Of a stretch of DNA of 64,000 bases, positions 49,439 through 59,408 are shown piece after piece. Source of the stretch: Actinomycetota bacterium (GTDB taxonomy: Bacteria; Actinomycetota; Actinomycetes; S36-B12; GCA-2699445). The notes beneath the pieces are model-generated. The model did not search any database, was not told the DNA's origin, and worked only from the letters and a program-made list of their open reading frames with translations. The position numbers and the translations under genes are program-made. Each line of letters starts with the position of its first letter. The stretch's first letter is position 1. The DNA is taken from NCBI GenBank assembly GCA_029978705.1, contig JAPOIY010000003.1:45422-109421 (forward strand), given 5' to 3'.

Positions 49439-51136
49439 ATGACTGAGACACCCGACGTCCGCCCCCGGTCCCGCCAAGTCACCGACGGTCTGGAACGGGC
49501 GCCCGCCCGGGGCATGCTGCGCGCGGTCGGGATGACCGACGCCGACTTCAGCAAACCGCAGATCGGGATCGCCTCGTCCTGGAACGAGATCACGCCGTGC
49601 AACCTGTCCCTGCAGCGGCTGGCCCAGGCCGCCAAAGAGGGGGTGCACGCCGCCGGGGGGTACCCGTTGGAGTTCGCCACGATCTCTGTCTCCGACGGCA
49701 TCTCCATGGGGCACGAGGGGATGCACTTCTCGCTCGTGAGCCGCGAGATCATCGCCGACTCCGTGGAGACCGTGATGGAGGCCGAACGCCTGGACGGCAT
49801 GGTCACCTTCGCGGGCTGTGACAAGTCGCTGCCCGGCATGCTCATGGCGGCCGCCCGGCTCGACGTGGCCGGGGTCTTCGTCTACGCGGGGTCGATCCTC
49901 CCGGGCCACGTGACGCTGTCGGACGGCAGCGAGCGGGACGTCACCATCATCGATGCGTTCGAGGCCGTGGGGGCCTGCGCCCGGGGGCTGATGACCCGCG
50001 AGGACGTGGACCGCATCGAACGGGCCATCTGCCCCGGCGAGGGCGCCTGCGGGGGGATGTACACCGCCAACACGATGGCGAGCATCGGCGAGGCCATCGG
50101 CATGTCCCTGCCGGGATCGGCCGCACCCCCGGCCACCGACCGCCGGCGCGACGGCTACGCCCGCCGCTCCGGCGAGGCCGTGGTCAACCTGCTGCGGCAG
50201 GGCATCACCGCCCGACAGATCATGACGCGCGAGGCCTTCGAGAACGCCATCACGGTGCTCATGGCCTTCGGTGGATCGACGAACGCCGTCCTCCACCTGC
50301 TGGCACTGGCCCACGAGGCCGAGGTCGACCTCGACCTGGAGGACTTCCACCGCATCGGCAGCACTGTGCCTCTCCTGGCGGACCTCAAGCCGTTCGGCCG
50401 GTATGTGATGAGCGACGTGGACCGCGTGGGCGGTGTCCCCGTCGTCATGAAGGCCCTCCTGGACGCGGGTCTGCTGCATGGCGACTGCCTGACGGTGACG
50501 GGCCGCACCGTGGCCGAGAATCTCGCCGACATCAATCCCCCCGACCCGGACGGCTCCATCCTGCATGCCGCGCAGGCGGCGCTGGCGCCGACGGGCGGGA
50601 TCACCGTTCTGGGGGGATCTCTCGCGCCGGAGGGCGCGGTGGTGAAGAACGCCGGGGTCCCGGTGGAGAACTTCGCGGGGACGGCGCGGGTCTTCGAGCG
50701 GGAGCAGGCGGCCATGGAGGCGCTGGAGGACGGCACGATCCAGGCGGGCGACGTGGTCGTGATCCGCTACGAGGGCCCCAAGGGCGGACCCGGGATGCGC
50801 GAGATGCTGATGATCACCGGGGCCATCAAGGGGGCGGGGCTGGGCAAGGACGTCCTGCTGATCACGGACGGCCGATTCTCCGGCGGCACCACGGGGCTGT
50901 GTGTCGGCCACGTCGCCCCGGAGGCCGTCGACGGTGGCCCCATCGGGCTGGTCGAGGACGGGGACCGGATCGCGATCAACATCGCGGACCGGACGCTGGA
51001 ACTCCTCGTGGCTGAGGACGAGTTGCAGCGACGGCGGGAAGCCTGGCGTCCGCTGCCCGCGCGCTACACCCGCGGGGTACTGCACAAGTACGCCCGGCTG
51101 GTGGGGTCGGCGTCGCGGGGAGCGGTCTGCGACTGA
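49439..51136 (+). CDS. ilvD: Dihydroxy-acid dehydratase
   Basis: [91 protein letters not shown]. Confidence 0.96.
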   Translation: MTETPDVRPRSRQVTDGLERAPARGMLRAVGMTDADFSKPQIGIASSWNEITPCNLSLQRLAQAAKEGVHAAGGYPLEFATISVSDGISMGHEGMHFSLVSREIIADSVETVMEAERLDGMVTFAGCDKSLPGMLMAAARLDVAGVFVYAGSILPGHVTLSDGSERDVTIIDAFEAVGACARGLMTREDVDRIERAICPGEGACGGMYTANTMASIGEAIGMSLPGSAAPPATDRRRDGYARRSGEAVVNLLRQGITARQIMTREAFENAITVLMAFGGSTNAVLHLLALAHEAEVDLDLEDFHRIGSTVPLLADLKPFGRYVMSDVDRVGGVPVVMKALLDAGLLHGDCLTVTGRTVAENLADINPPDPDGSILHAAQAALAPTGGITVLGGSLAPEGAVVKNAGVPVENFAGTARVFEREQAAMEALEDGTIQAGDVVVIRYEGPKGGPGMREMLMITGAIKGAGLGKDVLLITDGRFSGGTTGLCVGHVAPEAVDGGPIGLVEDGDRIAINIADRTLELLVAEDELQRRREAWRPLPARYTRGVLHKYARLVGSASRGAVCD

Positions 51137-51143
51137 GCGGACG

Positions 51144-53585
51144 CTAGTTGCGGGTGTTGACCCAGTTCTTGGCGACCGCGCCCCCGGCACCGGCCAGGAG
51201 GACCAGGCCGATCGCCGCGAACTGCCACGGCACGTCGCCGGTGGGGGTCACGGCGTCCATGGTCATGACGTAGGCCACGCTGCCGGTCGCGCCTTTCGGC
51301 AGGCCGTAGGGGAGAGCCGACTCGGCCCGCGCGGCGGACGCCTTCAGGTACGCCGTGGCCATTGCCGGCTGGTCGCTGCTCTTGACGACCGAACGGTAGA
51401 TCTTGGCGGTGCCCTGCTGCTGCAACTGCTGGGCACCGCTGGCGAACTGGTTGCTGCCGCTGGCCGCCTGGTCCGCGCCGCTCGACAGCTGCGCCAGGGC
51501 TGCGCCGACCTCCGCGCTGCCGAAGGCGAGGGCGTCGGCGCCCTGCGCCAGTTGGGCCGTGCCCTGCGACAGCTGCCCGGCGCCGGTGGCTGCCTGCCCC
51601 AGGCCGCCGGCCAGCTGGTCGGTGCCCCCGGTCAGTTGCTCGGACCCGGTGGCCGCCTGACCGGCCCCCGAGGACAGTTGGGACACCGCCGACTCGCCCT
51701 GCTGCAGCCCGTCGACGAGTTGGCCGAGGGCCTCCACGAGGCCGGGCGGTTTCTCCGTGCCGGTGCTGAGGCCCAGCCCCACCGCATCCAGGCCTTTCTG
51801 GATGAGGGCCAGGGCGCGGGCGAGCTCGTCGGCGCCCTGGGCGATCGCGTACGCACGCACGGCCTCCTTGCCCTCGTCCTTGAGGACCGCCACCAGGGCG
51901 GCCGACACATCCGCCGAGCCGGTGGCGGCGTCCGTCGCATCGGTGAGCGCGGACTCCAGGTCGGTGCACTGCTGCGGGGTCACCCCCACCGGGGCGGGGT
52001 CACACAGTTCGTCGTAGAGGGCGGTCAGGGTGGCCTGGGCGGCTGCGGCGTCCTTGGCCACGGTGGCCGACTGGGTGGTCGTCTTCACCAGGACGTCGAA
52101 GGCGGCGACGAGGTTGTTGTTCAGGACCACCGTCTGCTGCGCCAGCTGCTGCGCCCCGTCCGTGGCGGCCGTCACCGCCTGGATGAGGGAGGGCAGTTTC
52201 GTGGGGGTGGGATCGGGGGTGGGGAACACCGGGCTGCCGCTCGGGGTCGGAATGGGGGTGGGGCCCGGCGGGACGTTAGGGCTGGGACTGGGCAGCGGCG
52301 GGTCCTTCGGGGAGCCGACCACGCGGGAGAGCACCTGTGCGCCCTTGCGGATCTTCTCCGCCCCCGTCGTGAGCTGCGGGTAGTTGGTCGCGAACTGGTC
52401 CAGCCCGTCGGCCAACTGCTGCAGTCCGCTGGTCAGTTCCTGCGAGCCGCTGGCCAGCTTCTCGGCTCCCGTGGCCGCCCCGCCGAGGGCGGTGGCCAGC
52501 TGTTCCTGGCCGGCGGCCAGTTCCCCGGCTCCGGCCGCCAGCTGGGCGGTGCCCGGCACCAGCTGGCTGTTGAAGCCCGTGCTGATCGCGCCGGCGCCGT
52601 CGGCGAGTTGTCCGATGCCGGTGGCCAGTTGCGCCGCTGCGTTGGCGAGTTCGGCTGTGCTGCTGTTCAGCTGTTCCAGGCCCTGCGCCAGTTGCTTGTT
52701 CCCCTTGACGGTCTGCTCGAAGAGGTCGGTGGTGAACTTCAGGGACGGGTCCGAGGACTCGTCGACGGCGACCACGTTCAGCGCGACCGCCGGGATCGAG
52801 CCCTGGTCGGTGGTGGCGGTGAACGACACCTTCTGCTCGTAGGTGCCCATCGGCGGGTAGAGCAGCAGGTTCCACAGCAGGACGGTGTTGCCCGCCTTGT
52901 CCGTGGTCACCACGGCGCCCTTGGTGTCGGTCACCTGGATGTTGTCCGGCACGGAGGCGCTGAGGGTGCCGACGAGGGGGGCGAACACCGGCTGCTTCTC
53001 GGTGTACGGGCGGCCCACCGAGTTCGTGTAGTGGATCTCCTCCTCCTTCACGTCCGTGTTGGTGACCTGGTACTTGATCTCCAGGTCACCGGATGCGCCC
53101 ACGACAGTCGTGGGGTCCACCACCTCCCCGTTCAGCGTGTACTCGGCATGCATGGCCACCGGCAGCGGCTTGTCCACCAGCGACTGGGTCAGGACGGTGG
53201 TGCCGGTCGGGCCGCCCACCTGGATCTGGATGGCGTCGCCCTTGGCGTTGACCGTCGGGGTGCCGCGCTGGTTGAGGTACTCGATGTTGGCGGTCGAGGT
53301 GGGGTCCTCGACCGTGCGCTCGGGTCCCGGCCGGCTGCTGACCCGGCTCACCAGTTGCGAGTCGATGGCCAGACCCATGGGGTCCAGCGACGAGATGACC
53401 ACCTCGTCGTTGACGATGTCGCTGTCCTGCCGGGCGGCCGGCACGGCGCGGGGCAGCGTGCTGCCGCTCAGGGCGATCTCGGCGGCGGTGGTGGCCACCG
53501 AGCCGGACTCGGCGGCCGACGCGGCCCCGGGGCCGGCCACCGCGGCCAGCGTCAGGAGAGCGGCAGCGGACGCGGCGGCCCTCAC
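51144..53585 (-). CDS. Secreted/membrane-anchored heptad-repeat protein, YhgE/Pip-like
   Basis: Two blocks of QLAxGxxxLAxG-type heptads around a Pro-rich linker; N-terminal signal, C-terminal TM AIGLVLLAGAGGAVAKNW; GTGA overlap with MMPL gene. Confidence 0.8.
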   Translation of the reverse strand: MRAAASAAALLTLAAVAGPGAASAAESGSVATTAAEIALSGSTLPRAVPAARQDSDIVNDEVVISSLDPMGLAIDSQLVSRVSSRPGPERTVEDPTSTANIEYLNQRGTPTVNAKGDAIQIQVGGPTGTTVLTQSLVDKPLPVAMHAEYTLNGEVVDPTTVVGASGDLEIKYQVTNTDVKEEEIHYTNSVGRPYTEKQPVFAPLVGTLSASVPDNIQVTDTKGAVVTTDKAGNTVLLWNLLLYPPMGTYEQKVSFTATTDQGSIPAVALNVVAVDESSDPSLKFTTDLFEQTVKGNKQLAQGLEQLNSSTAELANAAAQLATGIGQLADGAGAISTGFNSQLVPGTAQLAAGAGELAAGQEQLATALGGAATGAEKLASGSQELTSGLQQLADGLDQFATNYPQLTTGAEKIRKGAQVLSRVVGSPKDPPLPSPSPNVPPGPTPIPTPSGSPVFPTPDPTPTKLPSLIQAVTAATDGAQQLAQQTVVLNNNLVAAFDVLVKTTTQSATVAKDAAAAQATLTALYDELCDPAPVGVTPQQCTDLESALTDATDAATGSADVSAALVAVLKDEGKEAVRAYAIAQGADELARALALIQKGLDAVGLGLSTGTEKPPGLVEALGQLVDGLQQGESAVSQLSSGAGQAATGSEQLTGGTDQLAGGLGQAATGAGQLSQGTAQLAQGADALAFGSAEVGAALAQLSSGADQAASGSNQFASGAQQLQQQGTAKIYRSVVKSSDQPAMATAYLKASAARAESALPYGLPKGATGSVAYVMTMDAVTPTGDVPWQFAAIGLVLLAGAGGAVAKNWVNTRN

Positions 53586-56419
53586 GAACCGACCCCGGTC
53601 AGCGGCCGTTCCGTCTCACCGGCGGGCTCCGAGGGGGAGACCTCGTCGGCCGGGGTACGCACGAGGGTCACGATCCGGAAGATGAACAACGCCATGAGCC
53701 CGGCCAGGAACGACGGGATGATGGCGATCTCCATGAGGCTGCCGAGGCCGGCGGCGGGACCGCCGGAGATGGCGATGGTGACGGTCATGACGATGGCACC
53801 CATGATCGCCGGCAGACCGTAGCGGCGCAGCCGGGTGAGGGCGGTGACGGCAGCGACGATCATCAGGGCCCACGCGGCCATCACGCCGGGGTTCTGCTGG
53901 GTGTAGGGCACTGCGGCGCGCATCAGCGCGTAGATGACCGCGACGGCGACGCCGCCGAGGAGCAGCGCGATCACACGGCCCCCGGGCCGCAGCCCCGCGC
54001 CGGGCATGCCCGGCGGCAGCCAGACGACGATGCCGCCGACCACCGCGGAGGTGATCACCGCGACATCGAGGTACGGGATCGCCGTGGTGTCGGGGACGAA
54101 GCGGGACGAGATCACCCACGACACGAGGATCCCGGCGAGTGCCACGAGGACGGGCATGACGGGCTTCGTCGCCTCCGCAACGGTCTTGGGCTGCCGGTCC
54201 TGCGGTGGCTCGTGGATGGTCGCGAGGCTCTGCGGGTCACCCTCGATCTGCAGGTGCGGCAGCGCCCGGTTGAGCCACTTGGGCAGCCACCAGGTCGCCT
54301 TCGCGGCGAGCACCATCAGCGCCGGCACCAGCAGGCAGCGCACGATGGTGGCGTCGACGAAGACGGCGGTGGCCATGCCCACGCCGAACAGTTTCGCGAT
54401 CGCATCCGGGGCGAGGAAGATGAACGAAGAGAAGACGACACACATGATGGCTGCGGCCGAGGTCACGACCGCGCCGGTGTCCGCGAGTCCGCGCCGCACC
54501 GAGGTGACCATGTCGCCGGTCTTGGCCCAGTGCTCCTGGAAAGCCGTCAGCAGGAAGACCTCGTAGTCCATGGACAGCCCGAAGAGCACGGCAAACATGA
54601 TCATCGGAACGAAGGTCTCGATGGGGACGAGCCGCTCCATGCCGATGAGGCTCGCGCCCCAGCCGAACTGGAACACCATGACCACCACGCCGTAGGCGGC
54701 GCAGATGGACAGCAGGTTCATGACCGCGGCCTTGATCGGGATCACCAGGGAGCGATAGGCCATCATCAGCAGGAGTCCGGACAGCAGGACCACGCCGCCG
54801 ATGAACACCGGCAGGCTCTGTCCGATCTGGATCGACAGGTCCATCATGATGGCGGTGATGCCGGCGACGTGGGCGTCCATGTCCTCGCCCGTGGTGGCCT
54901 CCGGCAGCACCTCGTTGCGCAGCGTGTCGACGAGTTCCTGGGTCGCGGGGTCCGCGGGCCCGGTCGTGGGGATGACCTGGATGACGGCCACCCCGCCGTC
55001 GGGGCTGACGATCGGCTTGCCCACGTCCTGCACCCCAGGGGTCGCGGCCAGGACCGTGGCCAGCGACGTGAGCCGCTGGTCCTTGGTACGGGGGTCCCCG
55101 CTGCCGGCCTTCAGGTCGGCGTCCTTGGGTGGCGTGGCGGGCCGGTTGAGCTGCAGGGCCACCGCCAGCGGTCCGTTGTAGCCGGGTCCGAACGCCTCGC
55201 TGATCAGGGCCTGGGCCTGGTAGGACGTGGTCGTGGGCGGCGAGTAGGACTGGTCCATCTGCCCGAACATCATCTTGGTGGTGGGCCACGCCATGAGGAG
55301 CAGGACGATGACCGCGCCGATGGCGTAGCGCCAGGGGTGTCCGGTCACCTGGTCGGCGATCCGCGCCCAGATACCCTCGTCCAGATGCTCGTCGTCGTGG
55401 TGGACGTCAGAGGTGTCCTTCTTGGGCAGCACCCGCATCTTGAGCAGCCCGAACATCGCCGGGACCAGGGTGAGTGACGCCATGACCGCGATCAGGACGA
55501 CCACGGCGGCGGCGTACCCCAGCCACGCGAGGAACTGGATCTGGGTCAGGGCCAGTCCGCACACGGCGAGGATCAGGGTGGAGCCCGCGAAGACCATGCC
55601 CGCTCCGGCGGTACCCGCCGTGCGCCCGATCGAGTCGATGACGTCGTAACCCTTGCGCAGCAGGGTCCGGTGGCGCACGACCAGGAACAGGGCGTAGTCG
55701 ATACCCACACCCAGGCCGAGCATGGTGCCCAGGATGGGGGCGGCGTCGGGGATGTAGACCACGCGGCCGAGCAGCCCCACGATCGCCGATCCGATACCTA
55801 CGGCCATGATGGCGCTGAGGAGGGGGACGAAGGCCGCCGCAATGCGGCGCAGGACGAACAGCAGCACGAGAATGGCGAAGAGCAGCCCCACGCCCTCGCT
55901 GGCGCTGGTCTCCTGGGACAGGACCTGCCCCGCGGTGCCGCCGAGCGCCACTTCGCAGTCGGGGGCCTGCTGTTTGGCGGTGTCCAGGATCTGTTGCGCT
56001 GTCGTCTTCTCCTGCAACTGGGCGTCGGCCACCTGGACGTTGAGGATCGCCGTGCCCTTGTCGTCGGACAGCAGGGATGCCTGCTGTGCGGGCCCCGTGA
56101 CCGCGAGGACGCCGGGCACCTTGAGGAGCGCCTGGCGGGTGTCGTGCACGATCTGTTGGCCCGGCGACGTGCCGAGGTCGGTGTTCCCGCACGCCATCAC
56201 CACGGGTTGGGCTCCCGAGGAGGCGCCGGTGAACGCGCGCCCCAGCAGGGTCTGCCCGGCCGCCGCGTCGGTGCCCTCCAGGGTGATCTGCTGGACACCG
56301 GCGGCGGGGAGGCGGTTGTTGAGCACATTGGCCGCGATGAGGGCCACGACCCACAGGGCCAGGACGAGCTTGGCGTGCCGCGCGCACCACGTCGCGAGGA
56401 GGTAGAGGGCGCGGGTCAC
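53582..56419 (-). CDS. MMPL/RND superfamily transporter
   Basis: Two TM blocks; LGLGVGIDYALFLVVRHR; FGLSMDYEVFLLTAFQEHWAKTGDMVTSVRRGLADTGAVVTSAAAIMCVVF. Confidence 0.95.
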   Translation of the reverse strand: MTRALYLLATWCARHAKLVLALWVVALIAANVLNNRLPAAGVQQITLEGTDAAAGQTLLGRAFTGASSGAQPVVMACGNTDLGTSPGQQIVHDTRQALLKVPGVLAVTGPAQQASLLSDDKGTAILNVQVADAQLQEKTTAQQILDTAKQQAPDCEVALGGTAGQVLSQETSASEGVGLLFAILVLLFVLRRIAAAFVPLLSAIMAVGIGSAIVGLLGRVVYIPDAAPILGTMLGLGVGIDYALFLVVRHRTLLRKGYDVIDSIGRTAGTAGAGMVFAGSTLILAVCGLALTQIQFLAWLGYAAAVVVLIAVMASLTLVPAMFGLLKMRVLPKKDTSDVHHDDEHLDEGIWARIADQVTGHPWRYAIGAVIVLLLMAWPTTKMMFGQMDQSYSPPTTTSYQAQALISEAFGPGYNGPLAVALQLNRPATPPKDADLKAGSGDPRTKDQRLTSLATVLAATPGVQDVGKPIVSPDGGVAVIQVIPTTGPADPATQELVDTLRNEVLPEATTGEDMDAHVAGITAIMMDLSIQIGQSLPVFIGGVVLLSGLLLMMAYRSLVIPIKAAVMNLLSICAAYGVVVMVFQFGWGASLIGMERLVPIETFVPMIMFAVLFGLSMDYEVFLLTAFQEHWAKTGDMVTSVRRGLADTGAVVTSAAAIMCVVFSSFIFLAPDAIAKLFGVGMATAVFVDATIVRCLLVPALMVLAAKATWWLPKWLNRALPHLQIEGDPQSLATIHEPPQDRQPKTVAEATKPVMPVLVALAGILVSWVISSRFVPDTTAIPYLDVAVITSAVVGGIVVWLPPGMPGAGLRPGGRVIALLLGGVAVAVIYALMRAAVPYTQQNPGVMAAWALMIVAAVTALTRLRRYGLPAIMGAIVMTVTIAISGGPAAGLGSLMEIAIIPSFLAGLMALFIFRIVTLVRTPADEVSPSEPAGETERPLTGVGS

Positions 56420-56609
56420 GGGAGAATCCTGCCGGGCTGTGCCGTCCGGCGGGGGAGGTGTCCGAAATCTCCCCCGAGCGGGACGGAGGGGGAGGGCGGG
56501 ATCACCCCCTCAGCCTAGGCGGGATCCGGCCGGACCGGGCCCGCTCCCCGGATTCGCAGCGCGGTTCGGAACCGCGCCATTCCCACGACTGTTCACTATC
56601 GTGGCGCTC

Positions 56610-57905
56610 GTGAGCGGGACGACGGCGGCGCGACGGCGACTGGTCGGCTACCTGGGCGTCAGTTTCCTGTCGTCGCTGGGCAGTGCCGCCGCGCTGCTGG
56701 GGTCCACGATCGTGTCCAGCGAGGCGGGCGCCGCGGGCGGGCTGGCGGCCACGTACACCGCCCTCATGCTCGCCCTGGGCTTCGGCGTCGCGTCCGTCGT
56801 CACTCCCTACGCCGGCGTCCTCGCCCACCGGTTCGGCACCCGCCGGGTGAGTTGGGGGGCGACGGGCGTCACGGTGCTGGCCTACCTGGTCCTGTCGCTC
56901 CTGATCCAGGCAGGTGTGCCCGGCTTCCCCGCCCTGCTCCTGGTGATGCCGTTCATCGGTGCGGCCGGCGGGATCGGTCACGTCGTGGGCCCGGCCGTCG
57001 TCGTCGCCTACTGCGAGGGGCAGGAGATCTCCCGCGCGGAGGGGTGGACGTCCATGACGTCGGGTCTGGCCTGGGTCGTCGGCGGGCTGGTGGGCGGAGT
57101 GGTGATCGACGCGGTGGGGGCCCCCAGTGCCTTCTTGCTGAACGTCGTGCTCTCGGTTCCTCTGGTACTCATGGTGGCCCTCGTCCCCCCGACCGTCCCC
57201 GTGGCCACCCCCGCGGCCCAGGCACGCCCCTGGCGCTCGATGGTGACGTCCCTGCGCACCAACCACCGCCTCGTGCGGGCCTGCCTTCTGGGGATCGCGA
57301 CCGCGGCCTTCGTCGGTCCCTTCGTGTCGATGGTCGTGCCGATCACCCGGGCGGCGGGCCACGACCTCGCGATCCACGCCGGCCTCATCCTGGCGGCGAT
57401 CTCCCTGGGCACCGTCCTGTCGCCCGTCCCGTTGCGCCGCATCGGGACGCGGCACGGTCCCCTGCGCTCAGCGAGTGTGCTGGCGCTCGTCTGCGGGATC
57501 ATCCTGGTGATCCTCGCGGCCACGATCTCCCTGTACAACGGACCCACCCAGCTCGTCGGGGTCATTGCCTTCGCCATCGTCTTCGGCGCCGCGCAGTCCT
57601 CGTCGGGCAACCTCCTGGTCCAGGACGCCGCCGATGCCGCGGAGGACGACGCCCACAAACAGCAGGTGCTGGCCGCCTATTTCCTGTTCGCGGGGCTGGG
57701 AACGCCGATCGGTAGTCTGGTCTGGGCTCATCTGGCCCGTACCCTGACCGTGCCGTGGCTGCTGTTCTGCGTCGGGTTCGCGGTCGTGGTCGTGGGTGCC
57801 GCGATGCTGCTGTGGCTCAACCGGCTCGGCATCCACCGGCCACCGGCGCTCAAGACGGTCCCGCCCGCGCACCCGGTCACACCGCAGCACCGCCGCCTGC
57901 CGTGA
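56610..57905 (+). CDS. MFS-type transporter
   Basis: 12-TM-like profile; GGLAATYTALMLALGFGVASVVTPYAGVLAHRFGTRRVS; SGNLLVQDAADAAEDDAHKQQ. Confidence 0.85.
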   Translation: MSGTTAARRRLVGYLGVSFLSSLGSAAALLGSTIVSSEAGAAGGLAATYTALMLALGFGVASVVTPYAGVLAHRFGTRRVSWGATGVTVLAYLVLSLLIQAGVPGFPALLLVMPFIGAAGGIGHVVGPAVVVAYCEGQEISRAEGWTSMTSGLAWVVGGLVGGVVIDAVGAPSAFLLNVVLSVPLVLMVALVPPTVPVATPAAQARPWRSMVTSLRTNHRLVRACLLGIATAAFVGPFVSMVVPITRAAGHDLAIHAGLILAAISLGTVLSPVPLRRIGTRHGPLRSASVLALVCGIILVILAATISLYNGPTQLVGVIAFAIVFGAAQSSSGNLLVQDAADAAEDDAHKQQVLAAYFLFAGLGTPIGSLVWAHLARTLTVPWLLFCVGFAVVVVGAAMLLWLNRLGIHRPPALKTVPPAHPVTPQHRRLP

Positions 57906-57909
57906 CGCG

Positions 57910-59226
57910 TCAGTGCCACATCCGCTGGATCAGCGGGATCCCGTGGGCGTGCTGCCGCTTCTCGTGTTTCGCGACGGCGGGAGGAGCCGACACCCCCTGT
58001 CGCGTCAGCAGGATGACGTTGACGATGACGAAGAGGACCATGATGCCGCCCGCGACGGCGAAGAGGAAGGGCACGGACGTGGCGTCGATCGTGCGGCCCC
58101 ACAGTAGGGTCCCGATCGGGGTGCCGATACCGGTGATCAGGAAGAACACGGCGAGGTTCTGCTGTTCGTGTTCGATGGTCTCCGCCGAGTCCGCCGCGTC
58201 CTGGACCAGGAGGTTCCCGCCCGACTGCGACAGGGCCCCGTAGATGACGGCGAAGGCAGCGATGGCGGCCAACTGCAGGTTCTGGGTGAACAGGACGGCC
58301 ACCACTCCCAGGATCACCAGGACGACACCGGTCACGGCATACGAGTAGCCGGACGCGCGCAGGGGCCCCATCCGGGAGCCGAGCCGGTAGACGGGGGAGG
58401 GCGACAGGATGGCGCCGAAGGAGATCGCCGCCAGGATGAAGCCGGCGTGGATCGCCAGGTTGTGGTCCAGGTCCTGGGTCACGGGAACCACCATGGAGGC
58501 CAGCGGCGCCACCAGGGCGGCCGCGAGGAGGCCCAGGACGCTCGCGCGGCGCAGCCTCTTGTTGGTGCGCATCGACGTGACCAGCGACCGCCACGGGTGC
58601 TTCGCGGGCGTCGGGCGGGCGGGCTCCCGCTCCGGAGTGATGAGGAGCACCACGAGGAGGTAGGGGATCGACAGCAGGGTGTTCGCCGCGAAGCCGGCGA
58701 TGACCCCGTAGCTGTCGATCACCACTGCCCCGACGATCGCCCCGATCACCCACGCGGCCCCGGCGGCCACCGACGCCTTGGTCTCAGCCGATGCCAGGTC
58801 CTCGTGGGCCAGGTACCCCTGCAGGACCGCCGGGTACAGGGCACGGGAGATGCCGCCGACGGCGCCCAGCAGCGGGGTGCCGAGCAGCAGCAGTGGGTAT
58901 CCCGGCAGTCCGATGAGTAGACCCGCCGTCAGGAGACCGTAGAGCAGCACGTTCGCGCCCACGGCGGTGCCGTAGACGCGTCGGGTGCCCCAGCGGGCGG
59001 CCAGGGCCGGGCCGTAGGGAGTCGTCACGGACGCCGCGATGAGGTTCAGCGCCAGCATGATGGACGTGTAGGTCGCCGCGAGTCCCCCGCTGCTGCCGGT
59101 GTCGCTGGCCAGCACGGTCGACGCCAGCAGCGCCATGACGCTGCCCAGCGACGAGAGCAACGTCGAGCCGAGGAAGAACGTCAGGAGGCGGCCCGACTTC
59201 GTCGGCGCCGCAGCGGGAGTGGTCAC
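57910..59226 (-). CDS. MFS-type transporter, paralogue of the preceding gene
   Basis: GGLAATYTSIMLALNLIAASVTTPYGPALAARWGTRRVY; SGGNLLVQDAADSAETIEHEQQ. Confidence 0.85.
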   Translation of the reverse strand: MTTPAAAPTKSGRLLTFFLGSTLLSSLGSVMALLASTVLASDTGSSGGLAATYTSIMLALNLIAASVTTPYGPALAARWGTRRVYGTAVGANVLLYGLLTAGLLIGLPGYPLLLLGTPLLGAVGGISRALYPAVLQGYLAHEDLASAETKASVAAGAAWVIGAIVGAVVIDSYGVIAGFAANTLLSIPYLLVVLLITPEREPARPTPAKHPWRSLVTSMRTNKRLRRASVLGLLAAALVAPLASMVVPVTQDLDHNLAIHAGFILAAISFGAILSPSPVYRLGSRMGPLRASGYSYAVTGVVLVILGVVAVLFTQNLQLAAIAAFAVIYGALSQSGGNLLVQDAADSAETIEHEQQNLAVFFLITGIGTPIGTLLWGRTIDATSVPFLFAVAGGIMVLFVIVNVILLTRQGVSAPPAVAKHEKRQHAHGIPLIQRMWH

Positions 59227-59262
59227 ACGGCACGATACCGTCGGGATGCGGGGCCCGCGGAC

Positions 59263-59291
59263 TTGACGTGGACCGCGCCGGGGAGCATATT
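59263..59291 (+). promoter_or_regulatory. Housekeeping-sigma-like promoter of ilvB
   Basis: TTGACG (59263-59268), 17-nt spacer, CATATT (59286-59291). Confidence 0.75.
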
Positions 59292-59297
59292 GACAGC

Positions 59298-59327
59298 GTG
59301 CGAATCCCTCGCCTTGTAGTTGGATAG
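59298..59327 (+). CDS. ilvB attenuator leader peptide MRIPRLVVG
   Basis: GTG CGA ATC CCT CGC CTT GTA GTT GGA TAG: Ile, Leu, Val, Val in 9 codons, starting 6 nt after the -10 hexamer. Confidence 0.75.
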   Translation: MRIPRLVVG

Positions 59328-59386
59328 CGCGTCGGCCCCGAGCCGACGCGCAACCCTCCGGTGCCCCAACGGGCCGGGGGGTTTTT
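59327..59386 (+). terminator. ilvB attenuator: hairpin GCGCGTCGGC/GCCGACGCGC then terminator-like stem with T5
   Basis: Hairpin 1 59327-59351; AACCCTCCGG...GGGCCGGGGGGTTTTT 59352-59385. Confidence 0.75.
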
Positions 59387-59408
59387 CGTTTCCGAGACAG
59401 GAGAAGTG

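Noticed and set aside
51400-52700. DNA-level tandem repeats
   Set aside because: The repetitive GCCAGTTG/GCCGGT-like pattern is explained by protein heptad repeats (QLAxG) in the YhgE/Pip-like gene, not a noncoding repeat array.
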